From assembly GCF_003841465.1 (NCBI RefSeq), contig NZ_REFZ01000014.1, positions 1 to 64,000 of the forward strand: 64,000 nucleotides of DNA, read 5' to 3'. The translations under genes and the position numbers were made by a program. Source of the DNA: Natrarchaeobius oligotrophus (GTDB taxonomy: Archaea > Halobacteriota > Halobacteria > Halobacteriales > Natrialbaceae). The notes below the pieces were generated by a model. It ran no database searches. It saw nothing but the letters and a program-made list of their open reading frames with translations, and was not told the DNA's origin. This document shows, piece after piece, positions 49,890 to 57,681 of this stretch. How positions within the stretch are numbered: position 1 is the first letter of the stretch; each line of letters begins with the position of its first letter.

Positions 49890-50552
49890 ATGCCTTCGGG
49901 GATCCGTGCGGAGATCAAGATCGACGACCCGCCAGACTGCGTAGTGACCCGGGTCGCCGAGGAGGCGGGCGGTCGAATCCACTCGCTCTCGAAGAGCACC
50001 AATCCGACCGAATGCGAACGCGTCACCGAGGAGTTCGTCCTCGAGGCGGACGAGTACCCCGACGAGTTCGACCTCGACGTGGACCTCTCACCCGTCTTCT
50101 CGTACGGGTCCGGCTCGGTCTATCGATTTAGTCGCGAACTCGGCCGCGGCTGCCCCTGCGAGACGATCGAACGGTTCGATAGCCCCGTCGTCGACGTACG
50201 CGCACAGGGAACCTCGCTGTACCTGACGTTTCACGCTGCGGATATGGAGGGGCTCCAGGCGATCATCGGCGAACTCAGGGACGCGTACGCGAACCTCGAC
50301 GTCAAACGCCTGCTCCAGTCCGAGCAGGAACACACGGACGGAAATCTCGTCTTCGTCGACCGAAGTACGCTGACCGATCGCCAGCGGGAGGTCCTCGAGA
50401 CGGCCCACCGGATGGGGTACTTCGAGCATCCGAAGCAGGCCAACGCCGGCGAGGTCGCGAGCGAACTGGGAATTACGGGAACGACTTTCACCGAGCACCT
50501 CGCCGCGGCCCAGTCGAAACTGCTCGACGCGATCCTGGACGACGAGGGGTGA
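49890..50552 (+). CDS. Bat-like HTH_10 transcriptional regulator
   Basis: A 220-residue regulator whose C-terminal domain (about 165-218) is the bacterio-opsin-activator helix-turn-helix: LTDRQREVLETAHRMGYFEH and GITGTTFTEHLAAAQSKLLD. The N-terminal 155 residues are an acidic sensor-like region with a Cys pair GCPCET. There is no PAS, GAF or receiver domain. Such short Bat-like proteins are common in haloarchaea and their ligands are mostly unknown. A TATA element (GGTTTACC near 49856) about 30 bases before the ATG gives a leaderless mRNA. Confidence 0.85.
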   Translation: MPSGIRAEIKIDDPPDCVVTRVAEEAGGRIHSLSKSTNPTECERVTEEFVLEADEYPDEFDLDVDLSPVFSYGSGSVYRFSRELGRGCPCETIERFDSPVVDVRAQGTSLYLTFHAADMEGLQAIIGELRDAYANLDVKRLLQSEQEHTDGNLVFVDRSTLTDRQREVLETAHRMGYFEHPKQANAGEVASELGITGTTFTEHLAAAQSKLLDAILDDEG

Positions 50553-50611
50553 GACGAATGCGAACGCAAGAACCCTTCGGTACCTACTGCGAACCGGAAT
50601 CGAACAGCAAC

Positions 50612-50622
50612 CCTATATATAG
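50612..50622 (+). promoter_or_regulatory. TATA box of the small zinc-ribbon gene
   Basis: CCTATATATAG is a strong archaeal TATA element about 60 bases upstream of the ATG at 50680, predicting a leader of roughly 35 bases. Confidence 0.55.
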
Positions 50623-50679
50623 TGGACGTACAGCTAGTATCCAGGAACCCGTCACGCGAGACGAGAGCGATCCACCGAC

Positions 50680-50829
50680 ATGAGTAGATTCCAATTCACG
50701 TGCCCCGAGTGTGGGCAGGAGATCGAGATCAACGACACGATGCGCGAAGCGATGCTTTCACACGGCTGTCCGGTCTGTGGTGCATCGGTTACGTCGGCGG
50801 CGTTCGCACCGGAGCAGTCGACGAACTGA
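50680..50829 (+). CDS. Small zinc-ribbon protein (DUF7560-like)
   Basis: A 49-residue protein, MSRFQFTCPECG..., with two zinc-knuckle pairs CPECG and CPVCG about 22 residues apart, the form of a one-domain zinc ribbon. It was found by reading the strand after the TATA element at 50612, since it is short. Similar small ribbons in haloarchaea have roles in biofilm and swarming, but this one is uncharacterised. Codon use is normal for the genome and the promoter is strong, which favours a real, well-expressed gene. Confidence 0.75.
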   Translation: MSRFQFTCPECGQEIEINDTMREAMLSHGCPVCGASVTSAAFAPEQSTN

Positions 50830-50885
50830 GTCGACGTAGCGACAGAGGTTGGTGTCGGTCGGCGGACTCTTCCGTGAGAATCGCG

Positions 50886-51338
50886 TCACTCGCTCCGGTC
50901 GACTTCGGTGCGTCGACCGTCGATCGACTCCGGCGTGAGCCGGTACAGCTCGATGTCGAGTTCGTCCTTCCCTTGCGCCCAGATTTCGAACAGCGGTCGC
51001 TTCGCTCGCCCGTACTGTGCGATTTCGTCGGGCGAGAGCTTCGACGGCGGAATGTTCTCGAGCGCCCCCGTCGCGATCACGCTTCGGTAAACGGAGTCGG
51101 CTTCGTCGTAGACGACGAGACGGGCGTCCGGTCGGGAGTCGAGAAAATCGCGTTTCTCGCTTTCGGCCGTCGAGACGAGTCGCAGATACATCTCCCGCTC
51201 GCCGTCGTCGTACCCGTACGAGATCGGTATCGCGTACGGCACGTCCGCCCGCGCGAGCGACAACACCCCCGTCTCGTGCCGAGCGAGGAAATCGTCGATC
51301 TCCGCGTCGGTCATTTCGACTTCCTGATTGATAGCCAT
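50886..51338 (-). CDS. Pyridoxamine 5'-phosphate oxidase-family flavoprotein
   Basis: A 150-residue split-barrel flavin-binding protein. Family features include the opening MTDAEIDDFLARHETGVLSLA, AIPISYGYDDGEREMYLRL, KRDFLDSRPDARLVVYDE and a W in FEIWAQGKDELD. It may bind FMN, F420 or heme; the true substrate is unknown. Many haloarchaea hold several such small proteins, often linked to redox stress. It is convergent with the zinc-ribbon gene and stands alone. Confidence 0.85.
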   Translation of the reverse strand: MAINQEVEMTDAEIDDFLARHETGVLSLARADVPYAIPISYGYDDGEREMYLRLVSTAESEKRDFLDSRPDARLVVYDEADSVYRSVIATGALENIPPSKLSPDEIAQYGRAKRPLFEIWAQGKDELDIELYRLTPESIDGRRTEVDRSE

Positions 51339-51465
51339 CGTCTCAGTGGATCAGAGAAGGGGAAACAGTCTCTTTATAGTTGTCATCGCCCGCGGCCGCC
51401 GACGGCTACCGCCCGCTTCGGACGGACCTCTCCCACCGGGCGGTCGTCTGGACGACCGGCCCGGC

Positions 51466-51825
51466 TCAGTCGCGGCCGACGAGCAGCGGGCTCCGAATCT
51501 CGAGGGTGCGTTCGAACTCGGTTTCCCGATCGGTTCGACGTCCGATCCGGCGAAATTGCGCCTCGTGGGCGCGACGCACCGCGGACAGTTCGCGATCGGA
51601 CAGTCCCACGTCCGCTGCGAGTTCGTCCCACTGGTCGTCCGCGACCAGGAACGCCTCGAGGTCCTCGTCGTCGTGAATTCGCTCGTACGCCTGACGGTAT
51701 CGGTCGCGGTTGGATTCGGCCGTCGCCTGCACTCGCTCGAGGAGGTCCGGCAGCCGGATGGGCGGCACGCTCGCTTTCGCCGCGGTGAGCAAGAGTATCT
51801 GTCCGTCGATCGGATCGTCGGCCAT
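51466..51825 (-). CDS. Uncharacterised helical protein
   Basis: A 119-residue acidic, mostly helical protein with no recognised domain. Segments such as LPDLLERVQATAESNRDRY and LSDRELSAVRRAHEAQFRRI suggest a helical bundle. It begins directly at the base before the stop codon of the upstream gene (51826), with no spacing, so the two are cotranscribed and probably work together. I cannot assign a function. Codon use is typical of the genome. Confidence 0.6.
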   Translation of the reverse strand: MADDPIDGQILLLTAAKASVPPIRLPDLLERVQATAESNRDRYRQAYERIHDDEDLEAFLVADDQWDELAADVGLSDRELSAVRRAHEAQFRRIGRRTDRETEFERTLEIRSPLLVGRD

Positions 51826-52092
51826 CTAGCCACCCGCTCGCATCGCCTTTCGCGCGAACTGCTCGACGAGCGACTCGAGGCGATCCTCGCCGCCCTCGAA
51901 GACGACGGTCACTTCGGTCAGCGAGAGGGTGGGGCCCACGCCGACCTGCTCGGAGTCGACGCTCGCCGACCAGCCGTCACCCTCGACGACGTCTTCGGCG
52001 GTTCGTTCGCCGCCCAGGTTCGTCAGGTACCGCACCGCGAGTCGTTCGGAGATGCCCCGAAAGGAGCGTTCGATTCGTACCGTCGCTGCCAT
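51826..52092 (-). CDS. Conserved small protein, possibly MoaD-related C-terminal type
   Basis: An 88-residue protein with alternating strands and helices. Motifs are ERSFRGISERLAVRYLTNLG, EGDGWSAS, VGVGPTLSLTEVTVVFEG and a C-terminal FARKAMRAGG. The pattern recalls the small haloarchaeal proteins linked by name to MoaD-related C-terminal domains, but I could not confirm it. It is the first gene of a two-gene unit with the helical protein at 51466. The ending GG could suggest a conjugation tail, though many proteins end so by chance. Confidence 0.5.
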   Translation of the reverse strand: MAATVRIERSFRGISERLAVRYLTNLGGERTAEDVVEGDGWSASVDSEQVGVGPTLSLTEVTVVFEGGEDRLESLVEQFARKAMRAGG

Positions 52093-52132
52093 ACGTCCGA
52101 TTGGCGCGCTGGACCGATAAAAGCGCGCCCGG

Positions 52133-52453
52133 TCAGACGGACAGAATGGACCGAAGGAGTACGACGCCCGCCACCCCGGCACACAACGCCAGCAGGATGC
52201 TCTCGGTTCGCCACATCACGACCAGCACGACCGCGCCGGCACCCCACTCGGCCGGACCGCCCGCCGCGAGTTCGGGCCCCAGCACGGCGATCACGATCGC
52301 ACCCGGTAGCACCGAGAAGCCGGCCTCGAGGCGCTCGCTCAACTCGACGTGACGGACGAGCCAGATGCCGCCGACTTTCGTGACCACCGTCACGGCGGCC
52401 ATTGCCAGAATCACGGCAACGACGAACGGATCGAGCGACAGCGGTTCACGCAT
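52133..52453 (-). CDS. azlD: AzlD-type branched-chain amino-acid exporter subunit
   Basis: A 106-residue protein with four membrane helices, the small subunit of AzlCD exporters. Family features are AAVTVVTKVGGIWLVR and LPGAIVIAVLGPELA, followed by VVMWRTESILLALCAGV. It overlaps the end of azlC by eight bases and needs it for export of branched-chain or related amino acids. The final strand ends RSILSV. No regulator is adjacent. Confidence 0.87.
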   Translation of the reverse strand: MREPLSLDPFVVAVILAMAAVTVVTKVGGIWLVRHVELSERLEAGFSVLPGAIVIAVLGPELAAGGPAEWGAGAVVLVVMWRTESILLALCAGVAGVVLLRSILSV

Positions 52454-53288
52454 CGTATCGGATCACCTCGACGACGGCGGCGGCGACGCCGCCGAGCAGG
52501 ATGTACCACCGGCCCGCCACCAGTTCCGCCGCGACGACGGCGACCGCCAGCGCCACGAGCCAGGGGACGAGCGACGACCGTCCCTCCCAGAGTTCGACCG
52601 CGAGCGCGACGAAGACGGCCGCGAAGACGAAGTCGAACCCGTAGCGGGCCGGGTCGCCGACGACGCCGCCGGCGATCGCGCCGACGATCGTCGACCCTAC
52701 CCAGAAGAGCCACATCGCGATGCCGCTCCCCAGCAGGAACGCACCCCGGCCGCTGCCGGAGGTGAGCTCCCGCATCGTCAGCGCCCAGTTCTCGTCGGCC
52801 ATGAAAAAGAGGCTCCCGTAGATCTGCTTCGGCGTGAGCCGCCGGAACCAGGGCTGTAACGCCGCCCCCATCAGCGAGTACCGGAGGTTGATCGCGAAGA
52901 CCGTGACGAGGATCGCGGCGACCGGAATCGGATCGGTCCACAGCTCGACGGCGACGATCTGCGACGCGCCGGCGAGAACGGTGGCGCTCATCAGCGCGGC
53001 CTCCGCGACGCTCAATCCGGCCCGATTTGCGAGGACGCCGAACGCGACGCCGTAGCCGCCGACGCCGATCGCGACCGGGACGGTCGTGAGAAACCCCACG
53101 CGAATTCCCTCGCGACCGAACGTGATCGCTTCGCGGTCGGTCCCGGCGGACTCGACGCGCCGCTTTCGATCCGCGTCGGCAGTGCGAGCGTCTCGGTTCC
53201 GGCCTCTCGCTCGAGCGTCGGGCTCTCTATCCTCGATCGTTCGGGCGCGTGCGTCGGGCTCGCCGTCGCGTTCGGTTCCGTCGACCAC
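52446..53288 (-). CDS. azlC: AzlC-type branched-chain amino-acid exporter subunit
   Basis: A 280-residue membrane protein with about six or seven helices. The core FLTTVPVAIGVGGYGVAFGVLA, ALMSATVLAGASQIVAVELW, RYSLMGAALQPWF and MADENWALTM motifs are AzlC hallmarks (here listed as short patterns). The first 60 residues are a charged, repetitive tail (EPDARAR occurs twice), unusual for the family and probably disordered; it may result from a start called too early, but no better start codon is in frame near the first helix. It works with the overlapping azlD. Confidence 0.85.
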   Translation of the reverse strand: MVDGTERDGEPDARARTIEDREPDARARGRNRDARTADADRKRRVESAGTDREAITFGREGIRVGFLTTVPVAIGVGGYGVAFGVLANRAGLSVAEAALMSATVLAGASQIVAVELWTDPIPVAAILVTVFAINLRYSLMGAALQPWFRRLTPKQIYGSLFFMADENWALTMRELTSGSGRGAFLLGSGIAMWLFWVGSTIVGAIAGGVVGDPARYGFDFVFAAVFVALAVELWEGRSSLVPWLVALAVAVVAAELVAGRWYILLGGVAAAVVEVIRYDA

Positions 53289-53406
53289 AGCGGCCTTCAG
53301 ACGGACGAAGGCTAAATCGGTCTCGAAGTTGCGCCGTAGTGACGAACGGTAGCACGCGACCGATCGACACGGCGGATCTCCGCAGCGGTACCCGAAAAGA
53401 GCACGT

Positions 53407-53456
53407 CTCGAGCGACGGTTTCCGATCGTCGCCGTTTCCGGAAACCGTCGCTCGAG
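53407..53456. terminator. Perfect 18-bp inverted repeat (long hairpin)
   Basis: CTCGAGCGACGGTTTCCG at 53407-53424 and its exact complement at 53439-53456 flank a 14-base loop. On the minus strand it is followed by TTTT at 53395-53398. It lies between the SAMP1 gene and azlC. It is much stronger than the other hairpins in the window. Confidence 0.6.
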
Positions 53457-53582
53457 GATGGTTTCGAGCGCTCACTCGCCGCCAAATAGAGTATCAACCG
53501 AAACCGTTTGCACACCGATCGCACCGGTGTCGCGCGGCGAATGCGTACTGGCGTTCGGTGGCTACTGTCGGAGGCGACTCAT

Positions 53583-53659
53583 CCGATCGTACCGACGTAC
53601 CGGTGCAAACGTGATACGGGTGTGGATCCATCGGGACCGATGGACGACGGTCCGTATCA
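53583..53659 (-). repeat. Dispersed intergenic palindromic repeat, copy 10
   Basis: On the minus strand it begins TGATACGGACCGTCGTCCAT, where TGA is the SAMP1 stop codon. The core is diverged (CCACACCCGTATCACG) and the tail TTTGCACCGGTACGTCGG fits the family. Confidence 0.65.
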
Positions 53660-53935
53660 GCCGCCGGCGACGGGGGGAAACACCGAGAGCACGTCGCCGT
53701 CGTCGAGGATCGTCTCGGCACCGTCCGCGTGGACCACGTCGCGACCGTTTTTCAACACGCTCAACTGGTCGCGAAGTTCCCCGTCCTCGAGTAACTGCCC
53801 GTCGAGACCCTCGTACTCGCGCTCGAGGGTCGCGAGCACGTCGCCGACAGTCGTTTCGTCGTCGACGACGTGCGTCCGTTCTTTCTGCCCGACTGCGTCC
53901 CGAAAGGTCGCGAAGAACCGAAGCTCGAGTTCCAT
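53657..53935 (-). CDS. samp1: Ubiquitin-like small archaeal modifier protein 1 (MoaD family)
   Basis: A 92-residue beta-grasp protein ending in Gly-Gly (PPVAGG), the C-terminus needed for adenylation and transfer by the E1-like UbaA enzyme. It can be conjugated to proteins (sampylation) and also gives sulfur to molybdopterin as MoaD. Strand and helix order: ELELRFFATFRDAVG, THVVDDETTVGDVLATLE, then GAETILDDGDVLSVFPP. Length is close to Haloferax SAMP1. The stop codon lies in a repeat copy and a strong hairpin follows, so its transcript probably ends before azlC. Confidence 0.92.
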   Translation of the reverse strand: MELELRFFATFRDAVGQKERTHVVDDETTVGDVLATLEREYEGLDGQLLEDGELRDQLSVLKNGRDVVHADGAETILDDGDVLSVFPPVAGG

Positions 53936-53978
53936 ACCTCGGCATCGTCGCGGAGCGCCATAAGTCCGGGCGACCCGC

Positions 53979-54329
53979 TCAGGCGGCCGACGTCGCCGGT
54001 TGCGAGGTGTACGTTACGCCGTCGACACCGGCGTTCGCGAGTGCGTCGTCGATGGCGTCCGTTCCGACCGCCGCCGCCCGGTCGGCGTCGTCGACGTCGA
54101 CGACGACCGACACCGCGAATCCGACTTCGATCGTGTACGGCTCGAACGGAGCCGTCGGATGTTCGTACACGTCGGCGTCGTCGATCGCCCAGTCCGAAAT
54201 CTCGCCTTCCGAGACGAGCGACTCGAGGACGGTCGCGAGTTCGGCCGTCGCCTCGTCTCGAGCGGTCGTATCCGTCCCCTCGTGGAGCGTCACGAGCGTT
54301 TGGCCGTCGCGCGACACGGTAAACGTCAT
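53979..54329 (-). CDS. Uncharacterised haloarchaeal protein
   Basis: A 116-residue acidic protein with a beta-hairpin start (TFTVSRDGQTLVTLHEG), helices at ARDEATAELATVLESL and a final strand-helix GTDAIDDALANAGVDGVTY. No known domain was recognised. The ATG at 54329 is the likely start, since the sequence before it is poor. It is 43 bases upstream of SAMP1 on the same strand and could be in one transcript with it, giving a weak link to the SAMP or pterin pathway. Confidence 0.6.
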   Translation of the reverse strand: MTFTVSRDGQTLVTLHEGTDTTARDEATAELATVLESLVSEGEISDWAIDDADVYEHPTAPFEPYTIEVGFAVSVVVDVDDADRAAAVGTDAIDDALANAGVDGVTYTSQPATSAA

Positions 54330-54503
54330 ACGATCCCGTATCGACCGGGACGATATGAACCCTCTGGTGGCACGTGGCGACGGATCTGTCGCTCCGACGT
54401 GACCGTTCGTCCGGTCGAACCGTCCGAAATCGGTCGATTTCACGGGCCGCTACCACGCAGATGTCGGCTTTCGGTTTATACATCTCGAGGGTGGACCGTG
54501 GGT

Positions 54504-54725
54504 ATGGATCGGAACACTCGCAAGACGCGCCGTCGAATGCTCGGAATGGCAGGAGCGACCGTCTCGACGATGCTCGTCGCCGGCTGTGGCGGCCCCGGCG
54601 AAGATGACAACGGTGCCGACCCCGAAGAGGACCCGGTCGAAGAACCCGACGATCCCGAAGACGACCCCGACGCCGAGGAGGGGACGGGGAACGGACAGGA
54701 GATGAACGACGAAGAAGAGCCGTAG
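54504..54725 (+). CDS. Small acidic Tat lipoprotein
   Basis: A 73-residue exported protein. It has a twin-arginine lipoprotein signal (RRRMLGMAGATVSTMLVAGC) with lipobox Cys at about residue 28. The mature tail is only 45 residues, almost all Asp, Glu, Pro and Gly (EEDPVEEPDDPEDDPD pattern). Such a chain is disordered and could act as a surface polyanion. A TATA-like element (GGTTTATAC, 54473-54481) precedes it. No partner gene is apparent. Confidence 0.7.
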   Translation: MDRNTRKTRRRMLGMAGATVSTMLVAGCGGPGEDDNGADPEEDPVEEPDDPEDDPDAEEGTGNGQEMNDEEEP

Positions 54726-54955
54726 TCCTGGTTCTCCACGGATTGTGGCGTGATCCGTCCAACCAGCGACGGGTACGTTCGCCCTTCGGCCGACGCTCGC
54801 CGCAGACGCCGCGATCACTCGGTCCGGCGAATCCGACGCGGAGCCATCTCAGCCGGTGAACCCGCCGGCCGTGTCGTCGGCATCCCTCGAGTCGCGGATA
54901 CCGCTCCGCGAACGCAACCGTTACTCGGTTTCGCCTCCTCCCTCGAGTGAGAACG

Positions 54956-55678
54956 ATGACGGACGAACTCGAGGATCCGGTCGACGGGCTGGGGGAGATC
55001 GCACAGCAGCGCGACGAGGTTGCGAGACGCGTTCGAACGCACGCGGGCGAAATCGCGCGGGAGCTCGCACTCTTGCAGGGCGGGGATTACGGTCAGGAGA
55101 CGTTCGAAACGGACGCTGGACGCTGGACGCTCAAGTACGAGGCGGGCGACGTCCAGTACCTCCGGTTCGATCCGAGATCCGGCGCGGAGACCTACGTCGT
55201 CTCGAGCAAACAGCCGCCCGAACCGGCGGCGCTCGAGTCGGCGATGGCCGACTACGGAGCGTTCGTCGCGGCGTACAACGAGTACGTCGCGTCCTTCGAA
55301 GGGATGTTCGCGGACGTATCGACGGAGTTTCCCCCGGTCTCGTCGACGGCCGAACTCGTCGCCGAGCGCGATCGCATCGTCGATCGGATTCGCGAGGTCG
55401 CGAACGCGATGGCGAGCGAACTCTATCGCTACGACGGCGAGTACGGGACGTACGCGGCGACCATCTCCGGAACGCGCTGGGAGCTGAAGTGGGACGGCGA
55501 CGTCGCCTCGTACCTCCGGGTCGGCGGCTCGGACGGAACCTACCTCGTCTCGCAGTACGGCCCGCCCGCCGCGGACGAAGTTCGTCGGCTCGTCGACGAC
55601 GTCGACGCCTTCGTCGACGCGTTCAACGACCACGTCGAGGAGCTCGAGGCCGACCTCTCGACGGTTTCGTTCGACTGA
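54956..55678 (+). CDS. Haloarchaeal protein with internal duplication
   Basis: A 240-residue protein of unknown function with two similar halves. The first has DAGRWTLKYEAGDVQYLRF and the second ISGTRWELKWDGDVASYLRV, each followed by a short strand (YVVSSKQPP, YLVSQYGPP) and a helical hairpin. A leading coiled coil (EIAQQRDEVARRVRTHAGEI) precedes each repeat. The repeat looks like a small alpha-beta domain resembling a profilin-like fold, but this is only a visual impression. The ATG at 54956 was preferred over a GTG at 54947. A dispersed repeat starts at its stop codon. Confidence 0.65.
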   Translation: MTDELEDPVDGLGEIAQQRDEVARRVRTHAGEIARELALLQGGDYGQETFETDAGRWTLKYEAGDVQYLRFDPRSGAETYVVSSKQPPEPAALESAMADYGAFVAAYNEYVASFEGMFADVSTEFPPVSSTAELVAERDRIVDRIREVANAMASELYRYDGEYGTYAATISGTRWELKWDGDVASYLRVGGSDGTYLVSQYGPPAADEVRRLVDDVDAFVDAFNDHVEELEADLSTVSFD

Positions 55679-55765
55679 GACGGTCTGTCGTACCGGTGGG
55701 ACCGCCGGACGGTCGCGATTACATCGGCAACGACGGACGGCAGTCCGTACGAAACTGCCAGACTT
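55676..55765 (+). repeat. Dispersed intergenic palindromic repeat, copy 11
   Basis: Begins at the stop codon as TGAGACGGTCTGTCG, holds CCGGTGGGACCGCCGGACGG and GTCGCGATTACATCGG, and ends GACGGACGGCAGTCCGTACG, complementary to its own start. Confidence 0.8.
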
Positions 55766-55940
55766 CGACTCGTCCCACCGAAGTGTGACGACGCGGTTCA
55801 GGCGGTGTGAACGGACGTGTACGCAGTGCCTTCCAGGCGGTACGCACCGGTTACGAACGACCGCTTCGCGTAACCGCGAGGACGATACTGGGAACGGACT
55901 ATCGGTTGTCCTCGATCGGCGGCCCAAAAATTGACGGAGT

Positions 55941-56358
55941 ATGACACCAACGCGGCGCGAGTCGCTCAAAGCGATCGGTATCGTCGGTGCGAGCGCTTCG
56001 TTCTCCGGAACGGTGCTCGCCGGCGCGAGCGCGACGACAAACGAAGCGAGAAGGCTACGGTCGACGACGAGACGGCAGAGCTGTCCGGGTCGCACACGCG
56101 TCGCCGGACGCACCGGCTGTCGACGTCTACGTGGATGGCCAGCCGGTTCTCGAGGACGTCGCGTTCGGAGACGTTTCGCCGTATCTCGAACTCGCACCCG
56201 GAACGCACACCGTGACGGTGACGGCCGCCGGTGATCCGGAGACCGCCGCCATCGAGGAGGAACTCGCCGTCGAGTCGGCGGCGTACACGGTCACCTCGAT
56301 CGGCGAGCGCGGCGCGGCCCCGGCCTCGTCAGTCCTGCGGGCGGAACGTGCCGGATAG
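55941..56358 (+). pseudogene. Frameshifted and truncated DUF4397-type exported protein
   Basis: The first 33 codons give a Tat-like signal (TRRESLKAIGIVGASASF, ending VLAGASA). The frame then shifts twice: EKATVDDETAEL is in a second frame and the DUF4397 hallmark VRVAHASPDAPAVDVYVDG is in a third, continuing to YTVTSIGERG before an early stop at 56358. In intact relatives these parts run in one frame and the domain is longer. At least two small indels and a 3' loss are needed to explain it. It is most likely inactive, unless sequencing errors are involved. Confidence 0.7.
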
Positions 56359-56392
56359 AAACAGCCTGTCGGTCCTCGAGCGATGTCAGGAG

Positions 56393-56668
56393 CTAGACGT
56401 CGACGTACTGGTCGACCCACTCCTGACGGCGCTGTAAAACGCGTTGGCCCTTCGGGGTCAGGGCGTAGTAGTTCGTCCGTCGGTCGAGCTGTCCTTTTTC
56501 CACGAGTTCCCTGTCGACGAGCGTATCGAGGTTCGGATACAGCCGGCCGTGAGTGACCGGTTGATCGATGTATCGATTGATGTCGTCGAGGATCTCCTGG
56601 CCGGACGGACGATCTTTTCCTGCGATGACGTACAGCAAGTCACGCTGAAACCCAGTGAGTTGATCCAT
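56393..56668 (-). CDS. PadR-family transcriptional regulator
   Basis: A 91-residue winged-helix regulator. It has the PadR pattern: TGFQRDLLYVIAG, SGQEILDDINRYID, then THGRLYPNLDTLVDRELVEKG and RRTNYYALTPKGQRVL. The short form lacks the C-terminal dimer helix, as in many archaeal PadR proteins. It may respond to stress or metabolites. It is divergent from the Nudix gene; whether it controls it is unknown. The upstream region 56669-56855 has an AT-rich patch near 56700. Confidence 0.85.
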   Translation of the reverse strand: MDQLTGFQRDLLYVIAGKDRPSGQEILDDINRYIDQPVTHGRLYPNLDTLVDRELVEKGQLDRRTNYYALTPKGQRVLQRRQEWVDQYVDV

Positions 56669-56855
56669 GGATCATCCTCTGAGTCCCGACGTTCATTGAT
56701 TCGTGGCTTTGTTATAGTGCAGGTACGTGTCCGAACTATCCGATAACGGTCGACGTAGAAACGTACACCGCCGCCTTCCCGCAGTTCTCACGAGGGGCGG
56801 TCGCACAGTCGTCGATGACGGGAGGCTTTTTGATACCGTAGCCGTACCGGGCCGT

Positions 56856-57416
56856 ATGACCGCAGATCCGCTCGCCTGGGAAACCCTCGACCGGCGGGTA
56901 GCGTACTCCTGTCCCGGCTTCGACGTCGTTAACGAGTCCGTTCGGCTCCCCGACGGAGCCGAAACCGAATTCGATTACCTCTCCGAGCCGGCGAGCGTCT
57001 GCATCCTCCCGTTTACCCCCAGCGGCGACGTCGTCTGCATCGAGGAGTGGCGACAGGCCGTCGACCGAATCAACCGGGGACTGCCGGTCGGCGGCACCGA
57101 ACCGCACGACGCCGACCTCGAGGCAGCCGCCCGGCGCGAACTCGGGGAAGAGACCGGCCACGAAGCCGACCGGCTCGAGCCGCTGGTGACCGTCGAACCG
57201 GCGAACGGCGTCGCGGACGCGGTGTTGCACGTCTTCGCGGCATACGACTGTCGCCCGACGGCCGAACAGGAACTCGATCACGACGAGAGCATTCGCGTGA
57301 CCACGACGGAGTTCGAGACGCTGATCGACCAGATCGGTTCGGGCGAAATCCGCGACGGACGGACGGTGCTCGCGATCTCGTACTACCGACTGTTCGCGGA
57401 CGGCGACGCGCCCTGA
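56856..57416 (+). CDS. Nudix hydrolase (ADP-ribose pyrophosphatase-like)
   Basis: A 186-residue Nudix protein. The Nudix box reads GGTEPHDADLEAAARRELGE then ETGHE; the REL-EET catalytic Glu residues are present, while the first Glu of the consensus (G-x5-E) is Ala here, with Asp beside it. Upstream ILPFTPSGDVVCIEEWRQAV and GLPVGG match ADP-ribose pyrophosphatase-type enzymes, which cleave nucleoside diphosphates linked to another group. The ATG at 56856 is preferred; an earlier start would include the promoter. A repeat copy begins at its stop codon. Confidence 0.88.
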   Translation: MTADPLAWETLDRRVAYSCPGFDVVNESVRLPDGAETEFDYLSEPASVCILPFTPSGDVVCIEEWRQAVDRINRGLPVGGTEPHDADLEAAARRELGEETGHEADRLEPLVTVEPANGVADAVLHVFAAYDCRPTAEQELDHDESIRVTTTEFETLIDQIGSGEIRDGRTVLAISYYRLFADGDAP

Positions 57417-57500
57417 TACGGTCTGTCGTCCGTCGTCGACGGCGGGACAGCGAACCGTCCCCGGTCGCAGCGGTACGCCGGTACAGCAATTCGTGTGAGC
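57414..57500 (+). repeat. Dispersed intergenic palindromic repeat, copy 12
   Basis: Begins at the Nudix stop as TGATACGGTCTGTCGTCCGT, holds GGCGGGACAGCGAACCGTCC then CCGGTCGCAGCGGTAC, and ends CGCCGGTACAGCAATTCG. Confidence 0.75.
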
Positions 57501-57614
57501 GCGCGGCCGCTCGAAGAGATGGTTCGCAGTGGATCCCTCGAGTGTCGGTTCGCACGAGCGCCGACTCGAGCGGAACCGAGGAGTCGAGGCGCTATCGGAG
57601 TCGTGAGCCCGGCG

Positions 57615-57625
57615 TGTGAAAAAGG
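57615..57625 (-). terminator. T-run after acidic protein 1
   Basis: Plus-strand AAAAA at 57619-57623, about 60 bases past the stop on the minus strand, gives a T-run typical of archaeal termination. Confidence 0.4.
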
Positions 57626-57681
57626 AACGTCGAACTGCCGATTGCGGGTACGGCTCGGAAGCCGTGGCGAGTGGGTGACGA

